Part shown: positions 1-12,200 of the stretch, one piece after another | How the letters are laid out: every line of letters begins with the position of its first letter | Numbering within the stretch: position 1 is the first letter of the stretch | Origin: Arenicola marina | Lineage: Eukaryota > Annelida > Polychaeta > Arenicolidae | Assembly (NCBI GenBank): GCA_964019135.1 | Contig: OZ025256.1 | Coordinates: 14,577,911-14,641,910 of the forward strand | DNA: 64,000 nt | Reading direction: 5' to 3' | Notes under the pieces: generated by a model | Told to the model about the DNA's origin: nothing | Database searches by the model: none | The model's input: only the letters and a program-made list of their open reading frames with translations | Made by a program: the position numbers and the translations under genes

Positions 1-274
1 GGGGGCGGGGATGGATGTGGGGCAATGCTCCACACAGACGTCCGCGCCTTGGATGCATAGACTCGCATGTGGACCGGACCCTCGATAATGCATTACCCCC
101 TATATATGCGTGCTTTACTTCCATTGCCATGCAGGCACGCCATTTGTGTAGACAAATTATTGAAATACTGGTGCAAACTTATATGCATGGATGAATCTAG
201 GCTCCGCATATGTACCATGGGCGTTGTGCCTAAAGTACTTAATAAACATTTTACCATTTACCATACCATACCAG
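1..274. other. Intronic sequence upstream of the first visible squalene synthase exon
   Basis: No exon is recognised here. Positions 132-146 repeat the 15 bases found at 272-286, that is, the AG acceptor and first 12 bases of the exon that starts at 275. The exons for the N-terminal part of the enzyme (about 68 residues by comparison with human FDFT1) must lie before the window. Confidence 0.6.
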
Positions 275-3200
275 GCACGCCATTTGCCTGTTCTACCTCG
301 TGCTGAGAGCCCTGGACACCGTGGAGGACGACATGACTATCCCGCTGGACAAAAAGATCCCCATGCTGAAGGCCTTCCACCAGAATCTCACCGACCCCCA
401 GTGGAAGTTCATGGACAGCCAGGAGAAGGACAGGGTAGTCCTGGAGGAGTTCCCCGTGGTACGCTAGCGCAACTACCTCCATTCCCTCCGGGGGGGACAT
501 TTCATAGCTCAGTGGGCTCCCGGGGGAAGGGGAGGGTACTTAATACATTGCTGGGTTTGGGGGGGGGGGGGGGTCCGCGAAAAAGCCCCCCCCCCTTTTT
601 TCTTTCAATGCGCTCAGAAGCGGCGTGTTATTGCTGACAGCCGGTCGAAATGGCCATTTTTGGTTCGGTTTATTTATTTTTCCGGCAAAGTTTTGAAATA
701 TCCGCTGTATCTGCGGTATCTTTTTCATCACAAATGTCCGCTCTCTCAGGCATCCAGGGGCACCCGCCGGACCTCCCCCACCACCAGATTTGTATAATAG
801 GGCCCCCCCCCCCGGGAGTGGGTTAGAGCGCTTTCTCTGGCCACCTGAGAGCCCATAGGTGGTTTGAACCCTGCTGTGGTCATGTCTGTGTGTTCGCAGA
901 TTAAAGATCCCCTGTACTTCTTTGCAAAGAGAAGGGTGTTACCCCGGAGACATGGCTCCGCTCTTCCCTTCCTTCTCCCATTGACGCGACATGAGCACAA
1001 GTGGTTAAAGCGTCCTGAATATGCAACCACTCTTGGGTCTCCCTGTGGCGTTCGGCTTGTCGAGTGTGCTCGCTAGAACCAGCCGAATAAGCGGCTGTTG
1101 CGTGGTTCGAACCCCACATGTACAAATATCTATATTTGTACACGATGCACATCCTTCGTGAAACATGTTTCCTGGTATGGTATTTAATCTCATCATGATT
1201 ATCTGTATCGCAAGATAAGTCTCGGTGAGAAAAGTCACGTGAAATGTTGTTTTTGTGTAATTGGTCTGCGGAATGTTTATGTGACTCAGTTATCGTTTTT
1301 TCACTATAGATATCAGCAGAGTTTCGGAACTTGAAACCCATTTACCAGGACGTCATATCAGATATCTGCCAGAAGATGGGGCGAGGGATGACAGTCTATC
1401 TGGATCGGTCTCCGGACACCATTGAGGAATGGAATGAGGTACCGCGACACCTCACATTTACCTTGTGTCCGTATTTTCACCTTGGGCGTTAAAGTCCCTA
1501 CTTATTATCATTGTCTCAAGATGGCTCAATCTTAAAGCCAGCGAACTCGAGTATTGCGGTAAATGTACTACGCGAGTAATACGTGAGCTATACAGAAACA
1601 ATGATTATCGCTAACATTTGAAGAACGACCGTAATAATGGACTCTTACTGCAATTGAATTCTCCCTCTATTAACACGATTGTTAGTTTTGCCGCATCATC
1701 GACCGACATCTACATCTATAACTGTTTCATTATCACCACCACGAGCATGGATTCTCCATATATTAAAGATGTTTTAATGTCACCGACTGCAGCCTTGAAG
1801 TCTCCATATATTAAAGATGTTTCAATATCACCATAACGGGCATTAAAGTCTCCATACATTAACGTTTTTCAGTATTGCCATTACGTGGCTGGGTTAGTGG
1901 GCATCGGACTATCACAGCTATTTTCGGCCTCGGAGCTGGAAGATCCCATCGTGGGTGAAGACAAAGACCTCGCCAACTCCATGGGACTCTTTCTTCAGAA
2001 GACAAACATCATTCGGGATTATCTTGAGGACGTAGAGCAGAGCCGAGAGTTCTGGCCACGTGCAGTAAGTATTGCAAGTTCCCAGCCAGATTATTGCGCC
2101 TTCCGATGTCTTTAAACTTCACAATGTCTGTGAGTTAAAGTTTTCACCCATAACTCCTGATGATGGCTCCTGGGTGCATTACATATTCCAGCATGTACAT
2201 GTATATAAATCTACTCATTGTGCAAAGTTGCAATTATCTAGTTATAGGGCTACGCAAGGTTTATGCGCTGGCTTGCTTCCTCTGCAACATGTCCCGTATG
2301 CTTGCAGGCTTGGGGGAAGTATGCGGAGAATCTAGTCGATTTGTCAAAGTCCGCGAAGCGCCAGGATGCGCTGTACTGTCTCAACGAGCTGATAACGAAC
2401 GCCATGGAACACATTCCAGATGTCATAAAGTACATGTCCCGAATACGGAATCAAAGCGTCTTCAACTTCTGTGCGATTCCGCAGGTTAGTTCCCTCCCCC
2501 CCCCCACCCCCCGTCTTCCGGTCAACAGGCCAGTGAGAAGAGGATTGTTATCCTCGCAACCTTACCTGGACACGTGATATCTCGCCTTCCAGATTCCGGG
2601 TTTGTTGGGTGTTGCGGTTGGCATGTCAATTAATTAGGACCTCTTTGTGGCTTAATGACTTAATGAGACACTAGAACATGAACCACATGCCGTGGGAACC
2701 AGTATCTGACTTCATGCAAGACGGGGGCGGGGGTTCATTGGGTCTTCTTCAATGATAGGGGAAACATGTTGTTTCAACATAGCTCACGTTTGACTCACGA
2801 TTACTATTTACTATAATAATCCATTCCGTGGGCTCTATCAAGGAAGATGGTTAGGTCATTGATGTCATGACTAATTATCCCGCTTCACGAGCACGCGCTC
2901 GTGGATATGTACGCTTCGTGGCTGTAGGCCTAGATATGTTTTGAAATGAGACGAGTTTTAGGCTACCTTTGTGCAACTGAAAACTAACATGAACCAAGGA
3001 ATCTCTTCAGAAAAGGGAGTAGAACTTGCCCCAGAAGCAGGTACCATGCAGGGCGCGAACCCACGACCCGTTCGACCACGATCTGCAGCTCAGCCTACTT
3101 ACCAACTGAGCTAGGGAGGCACCCCCATCCCCGTCGATCTATTCCCATCATTATTAAAGTTGCATGTGGAGTTGTTTCGCTGTTTTTGAATGCCAAATTT

Positions 3201-6200
3201 GCGTATAAGAACACAAACCTAAGGCCTTAAGGTTCATAACAGACAATAAACACCTACCATATCGCTCACCAATTATCTGCCAATGAGCAAAACATTTCAA
3301 ATTCATGAATTGTCTGCCACAAAAATGAAAACTTGTGCTGATTTGAAATGTCATAAACGTGTGTACACAAGTCGTTTACCGGTGCCACCGACAGGGGGCC
3401 CAAGCGCTAAATTATATGAGACAATGGAAGCGTCCGGAGCGCCACTTTTTCTTTGGCGGTGGCCGTTGACACTGCTTGTGGTCAAAGGTAACATTTCCTG
3501 TTTATGTTTATTTTGGTACAGCCGTTGCAACGGTCAGCTCCCCATGTAACTTTAAGCGCATTCGCTCATTGAAAGCTTACATATATCTGGCAGATCTGTT
3601 ATACAGTGTTATATGGTAAAGCATATGTGGAATCCGAGTCCTGGTCGATCCGGATTGAGTCCTGTTTCCCGTGTTCCAGGTGATGGCGATCGGGACTCTG
3701 GAGCGGTGCTACAACAACCCGCACGTCCTGGAAGGCGTGGTCAAGATCCGAAAGGGGGAGGCGGTTCGCATGATGATGGAAGCCACCGATCTGGATTCGG
3801 TCAAGGCCATCGTGACGCACTTCACTCTGAAGGTAGCTACGTCACCGCCCAGCCAGCTGTCAAGAGGTGCGGCGAGGGGGGGGGGGGGGTGTGAAGAGGA
3901 GGGAGGAGGTTATCCCCCTGTGCTCAAACGCCCCCAGATCAGGCTTATATATATATATATATATATATATGGGCTGACTTATAAATTATATAATTTTCTT
4001 TAAGTGAAGTAATTTACATGTTTGGTATAATATAGTTGATTTTACAAAGACTTCTTCTATTTAATAACGATGTCTAATATACTTTACTAATTACCGCGAT
4101 CAATTGTTGAAGAAGTAAATCGTATTTTAGTAATTAGCACGATCACGATCAATAACTAACGGATTAATAGATTTTTGATATATAATAGATTGATGAAGGC
4201 ATGGTAGTGGCTATGTACATTATAACGGCATTCATTCCGAAATTCATTAGTGTAGTTACATGTACATTAAAGGAAAATGCCACCTTCCATCGTGTTATCC
4301 TCGCAACATTGAAGTACGTATTGCTCCTGCGATTCTAAATCGTCCATTTTCCAGTCTCTGTGCATACTTACGCACTCATGTTCCACGAACTCAATGTTCT
4401 GACCAGCCAGTAGGCTACAACCCAGCTCAATGTTCTGACCCGCCAGTAGGCTACAACCCAGTTTAATCTTCTGACCAGCCAGTAGGCTACAACCCAATTT
4501 AATGTTCTGACCAGCCAGTAGGCTACAACCCAGTTCAATGTTTTGACCAGCCAGTAGGCTACAACCCAATTTAATGTTCTGACCAGCCAGTAGGCTACAA
4601 CCCAGTTCAATGTTTTGACCAGCCAGTAGGCTACAACCCAGTTCAATGTTCTGACCCGCCAGTAGGCTACAACCCAGCTCAATGTTCTGACCAGCCAGTA
4701 GGCTACAACCCAGCTCAATGTTCTGACCCGCCAGTAGGCTACAACCCAATTTACTGTTCTGACCAGCCAGTAGGCTACAACCTCAGTTCAATGTTTTGAC
4801 CAGCCAGTAGGCTACAACCCAGTTCAATGTTCTGACCGGCCAGTAGGCTACAACCCAGTTCAATGTTCTGACCAGCCAGTAAGCTACAACCCAGCTCAAT
4901 GTTCTGACCCGCCAGTAGGCTACAACCCAATTTAATGTTCTGACCAGCCAGTAGGCTACAACCCAGTTCAATCTTCTGACCCGCCAGTAGGCTACAACCC
5001 AGTTCAATCTTCTGACCAGCCAGTAGGCTACAACCCAGTTCAATGTTCTGACCAGCCAGTAGGCTACAACCCAGCTCAATGTTCTGACCCGCCAGTAGGC
5101 TACAACCCAGTTCAATGTTCTGACCAGCCAGTAGGCTACAACCCAGTTCAATGTTTTGACCCGCCAGTAGGCTACAACCCAGTTCAATGTTCTGACCAGC
5201 CAGTAGGCTACAACCCAGTTCAATGTTCTGACCAGCCAGTAGGCTACAACCCAGTTCAATGTTTTGACCAGCCAGTAGGCTACAACCCAGCTCAATGTTC
5301 TGACCAGCCAGTAGGCTACAACCCAGCTCAATGTTCTGACCAGCCAGTAGGCTACAACCCAGCTCAATGTTCTGACCAGCCAGTAGGCTACAACCCAGGT
5401 CAATGTTCTGACCAGCCAGTAAGCTACAACCCAGTTCAATGTTCTGACCCGCCAGTAGGCTACAACCCAGCTCAATGTTCTGACCCGCCAGTAGGCTACA
5501 ACCCAGTTCAATGTTCTGACCAGCCAGTAGGCTACAACCCAGCTCAATGTTCTGACCAGCCAGTAGGCTACAACCCAGTTTAATGTTCTGACCAGCCAGC
5601 AGGCTACAACCCAGTTCAATGTTCTGACCAGCCAGTAGGCTACAACCCAGTTCAATGTTCTGACCCGCCAGTAGGCTACAACCCAGTTCAATGTTCTGAC
5701 CCGCCAGTAGGCTACAACCCAGCTCAATGTTCTGACCAGCCAGTAGGCTACAACCCAGCTCAATGTTCTGACCAGCCAGTAGGCTACAACCCAGCTCAAT
5801 GTTCTGACCAGCCAGTAGGCTACAACCCAGTTTAATGTTCTGACCAGCCAGTAGGCTGCAACCCAGTTCAATGTTCTGACCAGCCAGTAGGCTACAACCC
5901 AGCTCAATGTTCTGACCAGCCAGTAGGCTACAACCCAGTTTAATGTTCTGACCAGCCAGTAGGCTGCAACCCAGTTCAATGTTCTGACCAGCCAGTAGGC
6001 TACATACAGCCCAGTTTAATGTTCTGACCCGCCAGTAGGCTACAACCCAGTTCAATGTTCTGACCAGCCAGTAGGCTACAACCCAGTTCAATGTTCTGAC
6101 CAGCCAGTAGGCTACAACCCAGTTTAATGTTCTGACCAGCCAGTAGGCTACAACCCAGCTCAATGTTCTGACCAGCCAGTAGGCTACAACCCAGTTCAAT

Positions 6201-9200
6201 GTTCTGACCAGCCAGTAGGCTACAACCCAGTTTAATGTTCTGACCAGCCAGTAGGCTACAACCCAGTTCAATGTTCTGACCCGCCAGTAGGCTACAACCC
6301 AGCTCAATGTTCTGACCAGCCAGTAGGCTACAACCCAGTTCAATGTTCTGACCAGCCAGTAGGCTACAACCCAGTTTAATGTTCTGACCAGCCAGTAGGC
6401 TACAACCCAGTTCAATGTTCTGACCCGCCAGTAGGCTACAACCCAGCTCAATGTTCTGACCCGCCAGTAGGCTGCAACCCAGTTTAATGTTCTGACCAGC
6501 CAGTAGGCTGCAACCCAGTTCAATGTTCTGACCAGCCAGTAGGCTACAACCCAGTTCAATGTTCTGACCCGCCAGTAGGCTACAACCCAGTTTAATGTTC
6601 TGACCAGCCAGTAGGCTACAACCCAGTTCAATGTTCTGACCAGCCAGTAGGCTGCAACCCAGTTCAATGTTCTGACCAGCCAGTAGGCTACAACCCAGTT
6701 CAATGTTCTGACCAGCCAGTAGGCTGCAACCCAGTTCAATGTTCTGACCCGCCAGTAGGCTACAACCCAGTTCAATGTTCTGACCAGCCAGTAGGCTGCA
6801 ACCCAGTTCAATGTTCTGACCAGCCAGTAGGCTACAACCCAGTTCAATGTTCTGACCCGCCAGTAGGCTACAACCCAGTTTAATGTTCTGACCAGCCAGT
6901 GGGCTACAACCCAGTTCAATGTTCTGACCAGCCAGTAGGCTGCAACCCAGTTCAATGTTCTGACCCGCCAGTAGGCTACAACCCAGTTTAATGTTCTGAC
7001 CAGCCAGCAGGCTACAACCCAGTTCAATGTTCTGACCAGCCAGTAGGCTACAACCCAGTTCAATGTTCTGACCCGCCAGTAGGCTACAACCCAGCTCAAT
7101 GTTCTGACCAGCCAGTAGGCTACAACCCAGTTCATTGTTCTGACCAGCCAGTAGGCTACAACCCAGTTCAATGTTCTGACCCGCCAGTAGGCTACAACCC
7201 AGCTCAATGTTCTGACCAGCCAGTAGGCTACAACCCAGTTCAATGTTCTGACCCGCCAGTAGGCTACAACCCAGTTTAATGTTCTGACCAGCCAGTAGGC
7301 TACAACCCAGCTCAATGTTCTGACCAGCCAGTAGGCTACAACCCAGTTCATTGTTCTGACCAGCCAGTAGGCTACAACCCAGCTCAATGTTCTGACCCGC
7401 CAGTAGGCTACAACCCAGTTCAATGTTCTGACCCGCCAGTAGGCTGCAACCCAGTTCAATGTTCTGACCCGCCAGTAGGCTACAACCCAGTTCAATGTTC
7501 TGACCAGCCAGTAGGCTACAACCCAGCTCAATGTTCTGACCCGCCAGTAGGCTACAACCCAGTTCAATGTTCTGACCCGCCAGTAGGCTGCAACCCAGTT
7601 CAATGTTCTGACCCGCCAGTAGGCTACAACCCAGCTCAATGTTCTGACCAGCCAGTAGGCTACAACCCAGTTCAATGTTCTGACCCGCCAGTAGGCTACA
7701 ACCCAGTTCAATGTTCTGACCCGCCAGTAGGTTACAACCCAGTTCAATGTTCTGACCCGCCAGTAGGCTACAACCCAGTTCAATGTTCTGACCAGCCAGT
7801 AGGCTACAACCCAGTTCAATGTTCTGACCCGCCAGTAGGCTACAACCCAGTTCAATGTTCTGACCAGCCAGTAGGCTACAACCCAGTTCATTGTTCTGAC
7901 CAGCCAGTAGGCTACAACCCAGTTCAATGTTCTGACCCGCCAGTAGGCTACAACCCAGTTCAATGTTCTGACCCGCCAGTAGGCTGCAACCCAGTTCAAT
8001 GTTCTGACCCGCCAGTAGGCTACAACCCAGTTCAATGTTCTGACCAGCCAGTAGGCTACAACCCAGCTCAATGTTCTGACCCGCCAGTAGGCTACAACCC
8101 AGTTCAATGTTCTGACCCGCCAGTAGGCTGCAACCCAGTTCAATGTTCTGACCCGCCAGTAGGCTACAACCCAGCTCAATGTTCTGACCAGCCAGTAGGC
8201 TACAACCCAGTTCAATGTTCTGACCCGCCAGTAGGCTACAACCCAGTTCAATGTTCTGACCCGCCAGTAGGCTACAACCCAGTTCAATGTTCTGACCCGC
8301 CAGTAGGCTACAACCCAGTTCAATGTTCTGACCAGCCAGTAGGCTACAACCCAGTTCAATGTTCTGACCCGCCAGTAGGCTACAACCCAGTTCAATGTTC
8401 TGACCAGCCAGTAGGCTACAACCCAGTTCATTGTTCTGACCAGCCAGTAGGCTACAACCCAGTTCAATGTTCTGACCCGCCAGTAGGCTACAACCCAGTT
8501 CATTGTTCTGACCAGCCAGTAGGCTACAACCCAGTTCAATGTTCTGACCCGCCAGTAGGCTACAACCCAGTTCAATGTTCTGACCAGCCAGTAGGCTACA
8601 ACCCAGCTCAATGTTCTGACCAGCCAGTAGGCTACAACCCAGTTTAATGTTCTGACCAGCCAGTAGGCTACAACCCAGTTTAATGTTCTGACCAGCCAGT
8701 AGGCTACAACCCAGTTCAATGTTCTGACCCGCCAGTAGGCTACAACCCAGTTTAATGTTCTGACCAGCCAGTAGGCTACAACCCAGTTTAATGTTCTGAC
8801 CAGCCAGTAGGCTACAACCCAGTTTAATGTTCTGACCAGCCAGTAGGCTACAACCCAGTTCAATGTTCTGACCCGCCAGTAGGCTACAACCCAGTTTAAT
8901 GTTCTGACCAGCCAGTAGGCTACAACCCAGTTTAATGTTCTGACCAGCCAGTAGGCTACAACCCAGTTCAATGTTCTGACCCGCCAGTAGGCTACAACCC
9001 AGTTTAATGTTCTGACCAGCCAGTAGGCTACAACCCAGTTCAATGTTCTGACCCGCCAGTAGGCTACAACCCAGTTCAATGTTCTGACCAGCCAGTAGGC
9101 TACAACCCAGCTCAATGTTCTGACCAGCCAGTAGGCTACAACCCAGTTTAATGTTCTGACCCGCCAGTAGGCTACAACCCAGCTCAATGTTCTGACCCGC

Positions 9201-12200
9201 CAGTAGGCTACAACCCAGCTCAATGTTCTGACCCGCCAGTAGGCTACAACCCAGTTCATTGTTCTGACCAGCCAGTAGGCTACAACCCAGCTCAATGTTC
9301 TGACCAGCCAGTAGGCTACAACCCAGTTCAATGTTCTGACCAGTCAGTAGGCTACAACCCAGCTCAATGTTCTGACCAGCCAGTAGGCTACAACCCAGTT
9401 TAATGTTCTGACCCGCCAGTAGGCTACAACCCAGCTCAATGTTCTGACCCGCCAGTAGGCTACAACCCAGCTCAATGTTCTGACCCGCCAGTAGGCTACA
9501 ACCCAGTTCATTGTTCTGACCAGCCAGTAGGCTAGAACCCAGCTCAATGTTCTGACCCGCCAGTAGGCTACAACCCAGTTCATTGTTCTGACCAGCCAGT
9601 AGGCTACAACCCAGCTCAATGTTCTGACCAGCCAGTAGGCTACAACCCAGTTTAATGTTCTGACCCGCCAGTAGGCTACAACCCAGCTCAATGTTTTGAC
9701 CAGCCAGTAGGCTACAACCCAGCTCAATGTTCTGACCCGCCAGTAGGCTACAACCCAGTTCAATGTTCTGACCCGCCAGTAGGCTGCAACCCAGTTCAAT
9801 GTTCTGACCCGCCAGTAGGCTACAACCCAGCTCAATGTTCTGACCAGCCAGTAGGCTACAACCCAGGTCAATGTTCTGACCAGCCAGTAGGCTACAACCC
9901 AGTTCAATGTTCTGACCAGCCAGTAGGCTACAACCCAGTTCAATGTTCTGACCCGCCAGTAGGCTACAACCCAGCTCAATGTTCTGACCAGCCAGTAGGC
10001 TACAACCCAGTTCATTGTTCTGACCAGCCAGTAGGCTACAACCCAGTTCAATGTTCTGACCCGCCAGTAGGCTACAACCCAGCTCAATGTTCTGACCAGC
10101 CAGTAGGCTACAACCCAGTTCAATGTTCTGACCCGCCAGTAGGCTACAACCCAGTTTAATGTTCTGACCCGCCAGTAGGCTACAACCCAGCTCAATGTTC
10201 TGACCAGCCAGTGGGCTACAACCCAGCTCAATGTTTTGACCAGCCAGTAGGCTACAACCCAGCTCAATGTTCTGACCAGCCAGTAGGCTACAACCCAGTT
10301 CAATGTTCTGACCCGCCAGTAGGCTACAACCCAGCTCAATGTTCTGACCAGCCAGTAGGCTACAACCCAGTTCAATGTTCTGACCAGCCAGTAGGCTACA
10401 ACCCAGCTCAATGTTCTGACCAGCCAGTAGCCTACAACCCAGCTCAATGTTCTGACCAGCCAGTAGGCTACAACCCAGCTCAATGTTCTGACCAGCCAGT
10501 AGGCTACAACCCAGTTCAATGTTCTGACCCGCCAGTAGGCTGCAACCCAGTTCAATGTTCTGACCAGCCAGTAGGCTACAACCCAGCTCAATGTTCTGAC
10601 CCGCCAGTAGGCTACAACCCAGCTCAATGTTCTGACCCGCCAGTAGGCTACAACCCAGTTCAATGTTCTGACCCGCCAGTAGGCTGCAACCCAGTTCAAT
10701 GTTCTGACCAGCCAGTAGGCTACAACCCAGCTCAATGTTCTGACCCGCCAGTAGGCTACAACCCAGTTCAATGTTCTGACCAGCCAGTAGGCTGCAACCC
10801 AGTTCAATGTTCTGACCCGCCAGTAGGCTACAACCCAGCTCAATGTTCTGACCAGCCAGTAGGCTACAACCCAGCTCAATGTTCTGACCCGCCAGTAGGC
10901 TGCAACCCAGTTCAATGTTCTGACCCGCCAGTAGGCTACAACCCAGCTCAATGTTCTGACCAGCCAGTAGGCTACAACCCAGCTCAATGTTCTGACCAGC
11001 CAGTAGGCTACAACCCAGTTTAATGTTCTGACCCGCCAGTAGGCTACAACCCAGCTCAATGTTCTGACCCGCCAGTAGGCTACAACCCAGCTCAATGTTC
11101 TGACCCGCCAGTAGGCTACAACCCAGTTCATTGTTCTGACCAGCCAGTAGGCTACAACCCAGCTCAATGTTCTGACCAGCCAGTAGGCTACAACCCAGTT
11201 TAATGTTCTGACCCGCCAGTAGGCTACAACCCAGCTCAATGTTTTGACCAGCCAGTAGGCTACAACCCAGCTCAATGTTCTGACCCGCCAGTAGGCTACA
11301 ACCCAGTTCAATGTTCTGACCCGCCAGTAGGCTGCAACCCAGTTCAATGTTCTGACCCGCCAGTAGGCTACAACCCAGCTCAATGTTCTGACCAGCCAGT
11401 AGGCTACAACCCAGGTCAATGTTCTGACCAGCCAGTAGGCTACAACCCAGTTCAATGTTCTGACCAGCCAGTAGGCTACAACCCAGTTCAATGTTCTGAC
11501 CCGCCAGTAGGCTACAACCCAGCTCAATGTTCTGACCAGCCAGTAGGCTACAACCCAGTTCATTGTTCTGACCAGCCAGTAGGCTACAACCCAGTTCAAT
11601 GTTCTGACCCGCCAGTAGGCTACAACCCAGCTCAATGTTCTGACCAGCCAGTAGGCTACAACCCAGTTCAATGTTCTGACCCGCCAGTAGGCTACAACCC
11701 AGTTTAATGTTCTGACCCGCCAGTAGGCTACAACCCAGCTCAATGTTCTGACCAGCCAGTAGGCTACAACCCAGCTCAATGTTTTGACCAGCCAGTAGGC
11801 TACAACCCAGCTCAATGTTCTGACCAGCCAGTAGGCTACAACCCAGTTCAATGTTCTGACCCGCCAGTAGGCTACAACCCAGCTCAATGTTCTGACCAGC
11901 CAGTAGGCTACAACCCAGTTCAATGTTCTGACCAGCCACTAGGCTACAACCCAGCTCAATGTTCTGACCAGCCAGTAGGCTACAACCCAGCTCAATGTTC
12001 TGACCAGCCAGTAGGCTACAACCCAGCTCAATGTTCTGACCAGCCAGTAGGCTACAACCCAGTTCAATGTTCTGACCCGCCAGTAGGCTGCAACCCAGTT
12101 CAATGTTCTGACCAGCCAGTAGGCTACAACCCAGCTCAATGTTCTGACCCGCCAGTAGGCTACAACCCAGCTCAATGTTCTGACCCGCCAGTAGGCTACA

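Larger units (their letters stand above)
459..1309. other. Squalene synthase intron 1
   Basis: It holds a G/C-run-rich patch at about 545-690 that starts with TGCTGGGTTTGG, shared with inverted-repeat elements at 40987 and 60711, and a tRNA-derived SINE at about 808-1035, followed by a second tRNA-like head at about 1057-1115. No coding sequence was seen. Confidence 0.6.

Noticed and set aside
10211-11023. Plus-strand 270-codon frame [12 protein letters not shown]
   Set aside because: Same array; TTTAAT variant units put stops in this frame throughout the array, so it is open only by chance here.
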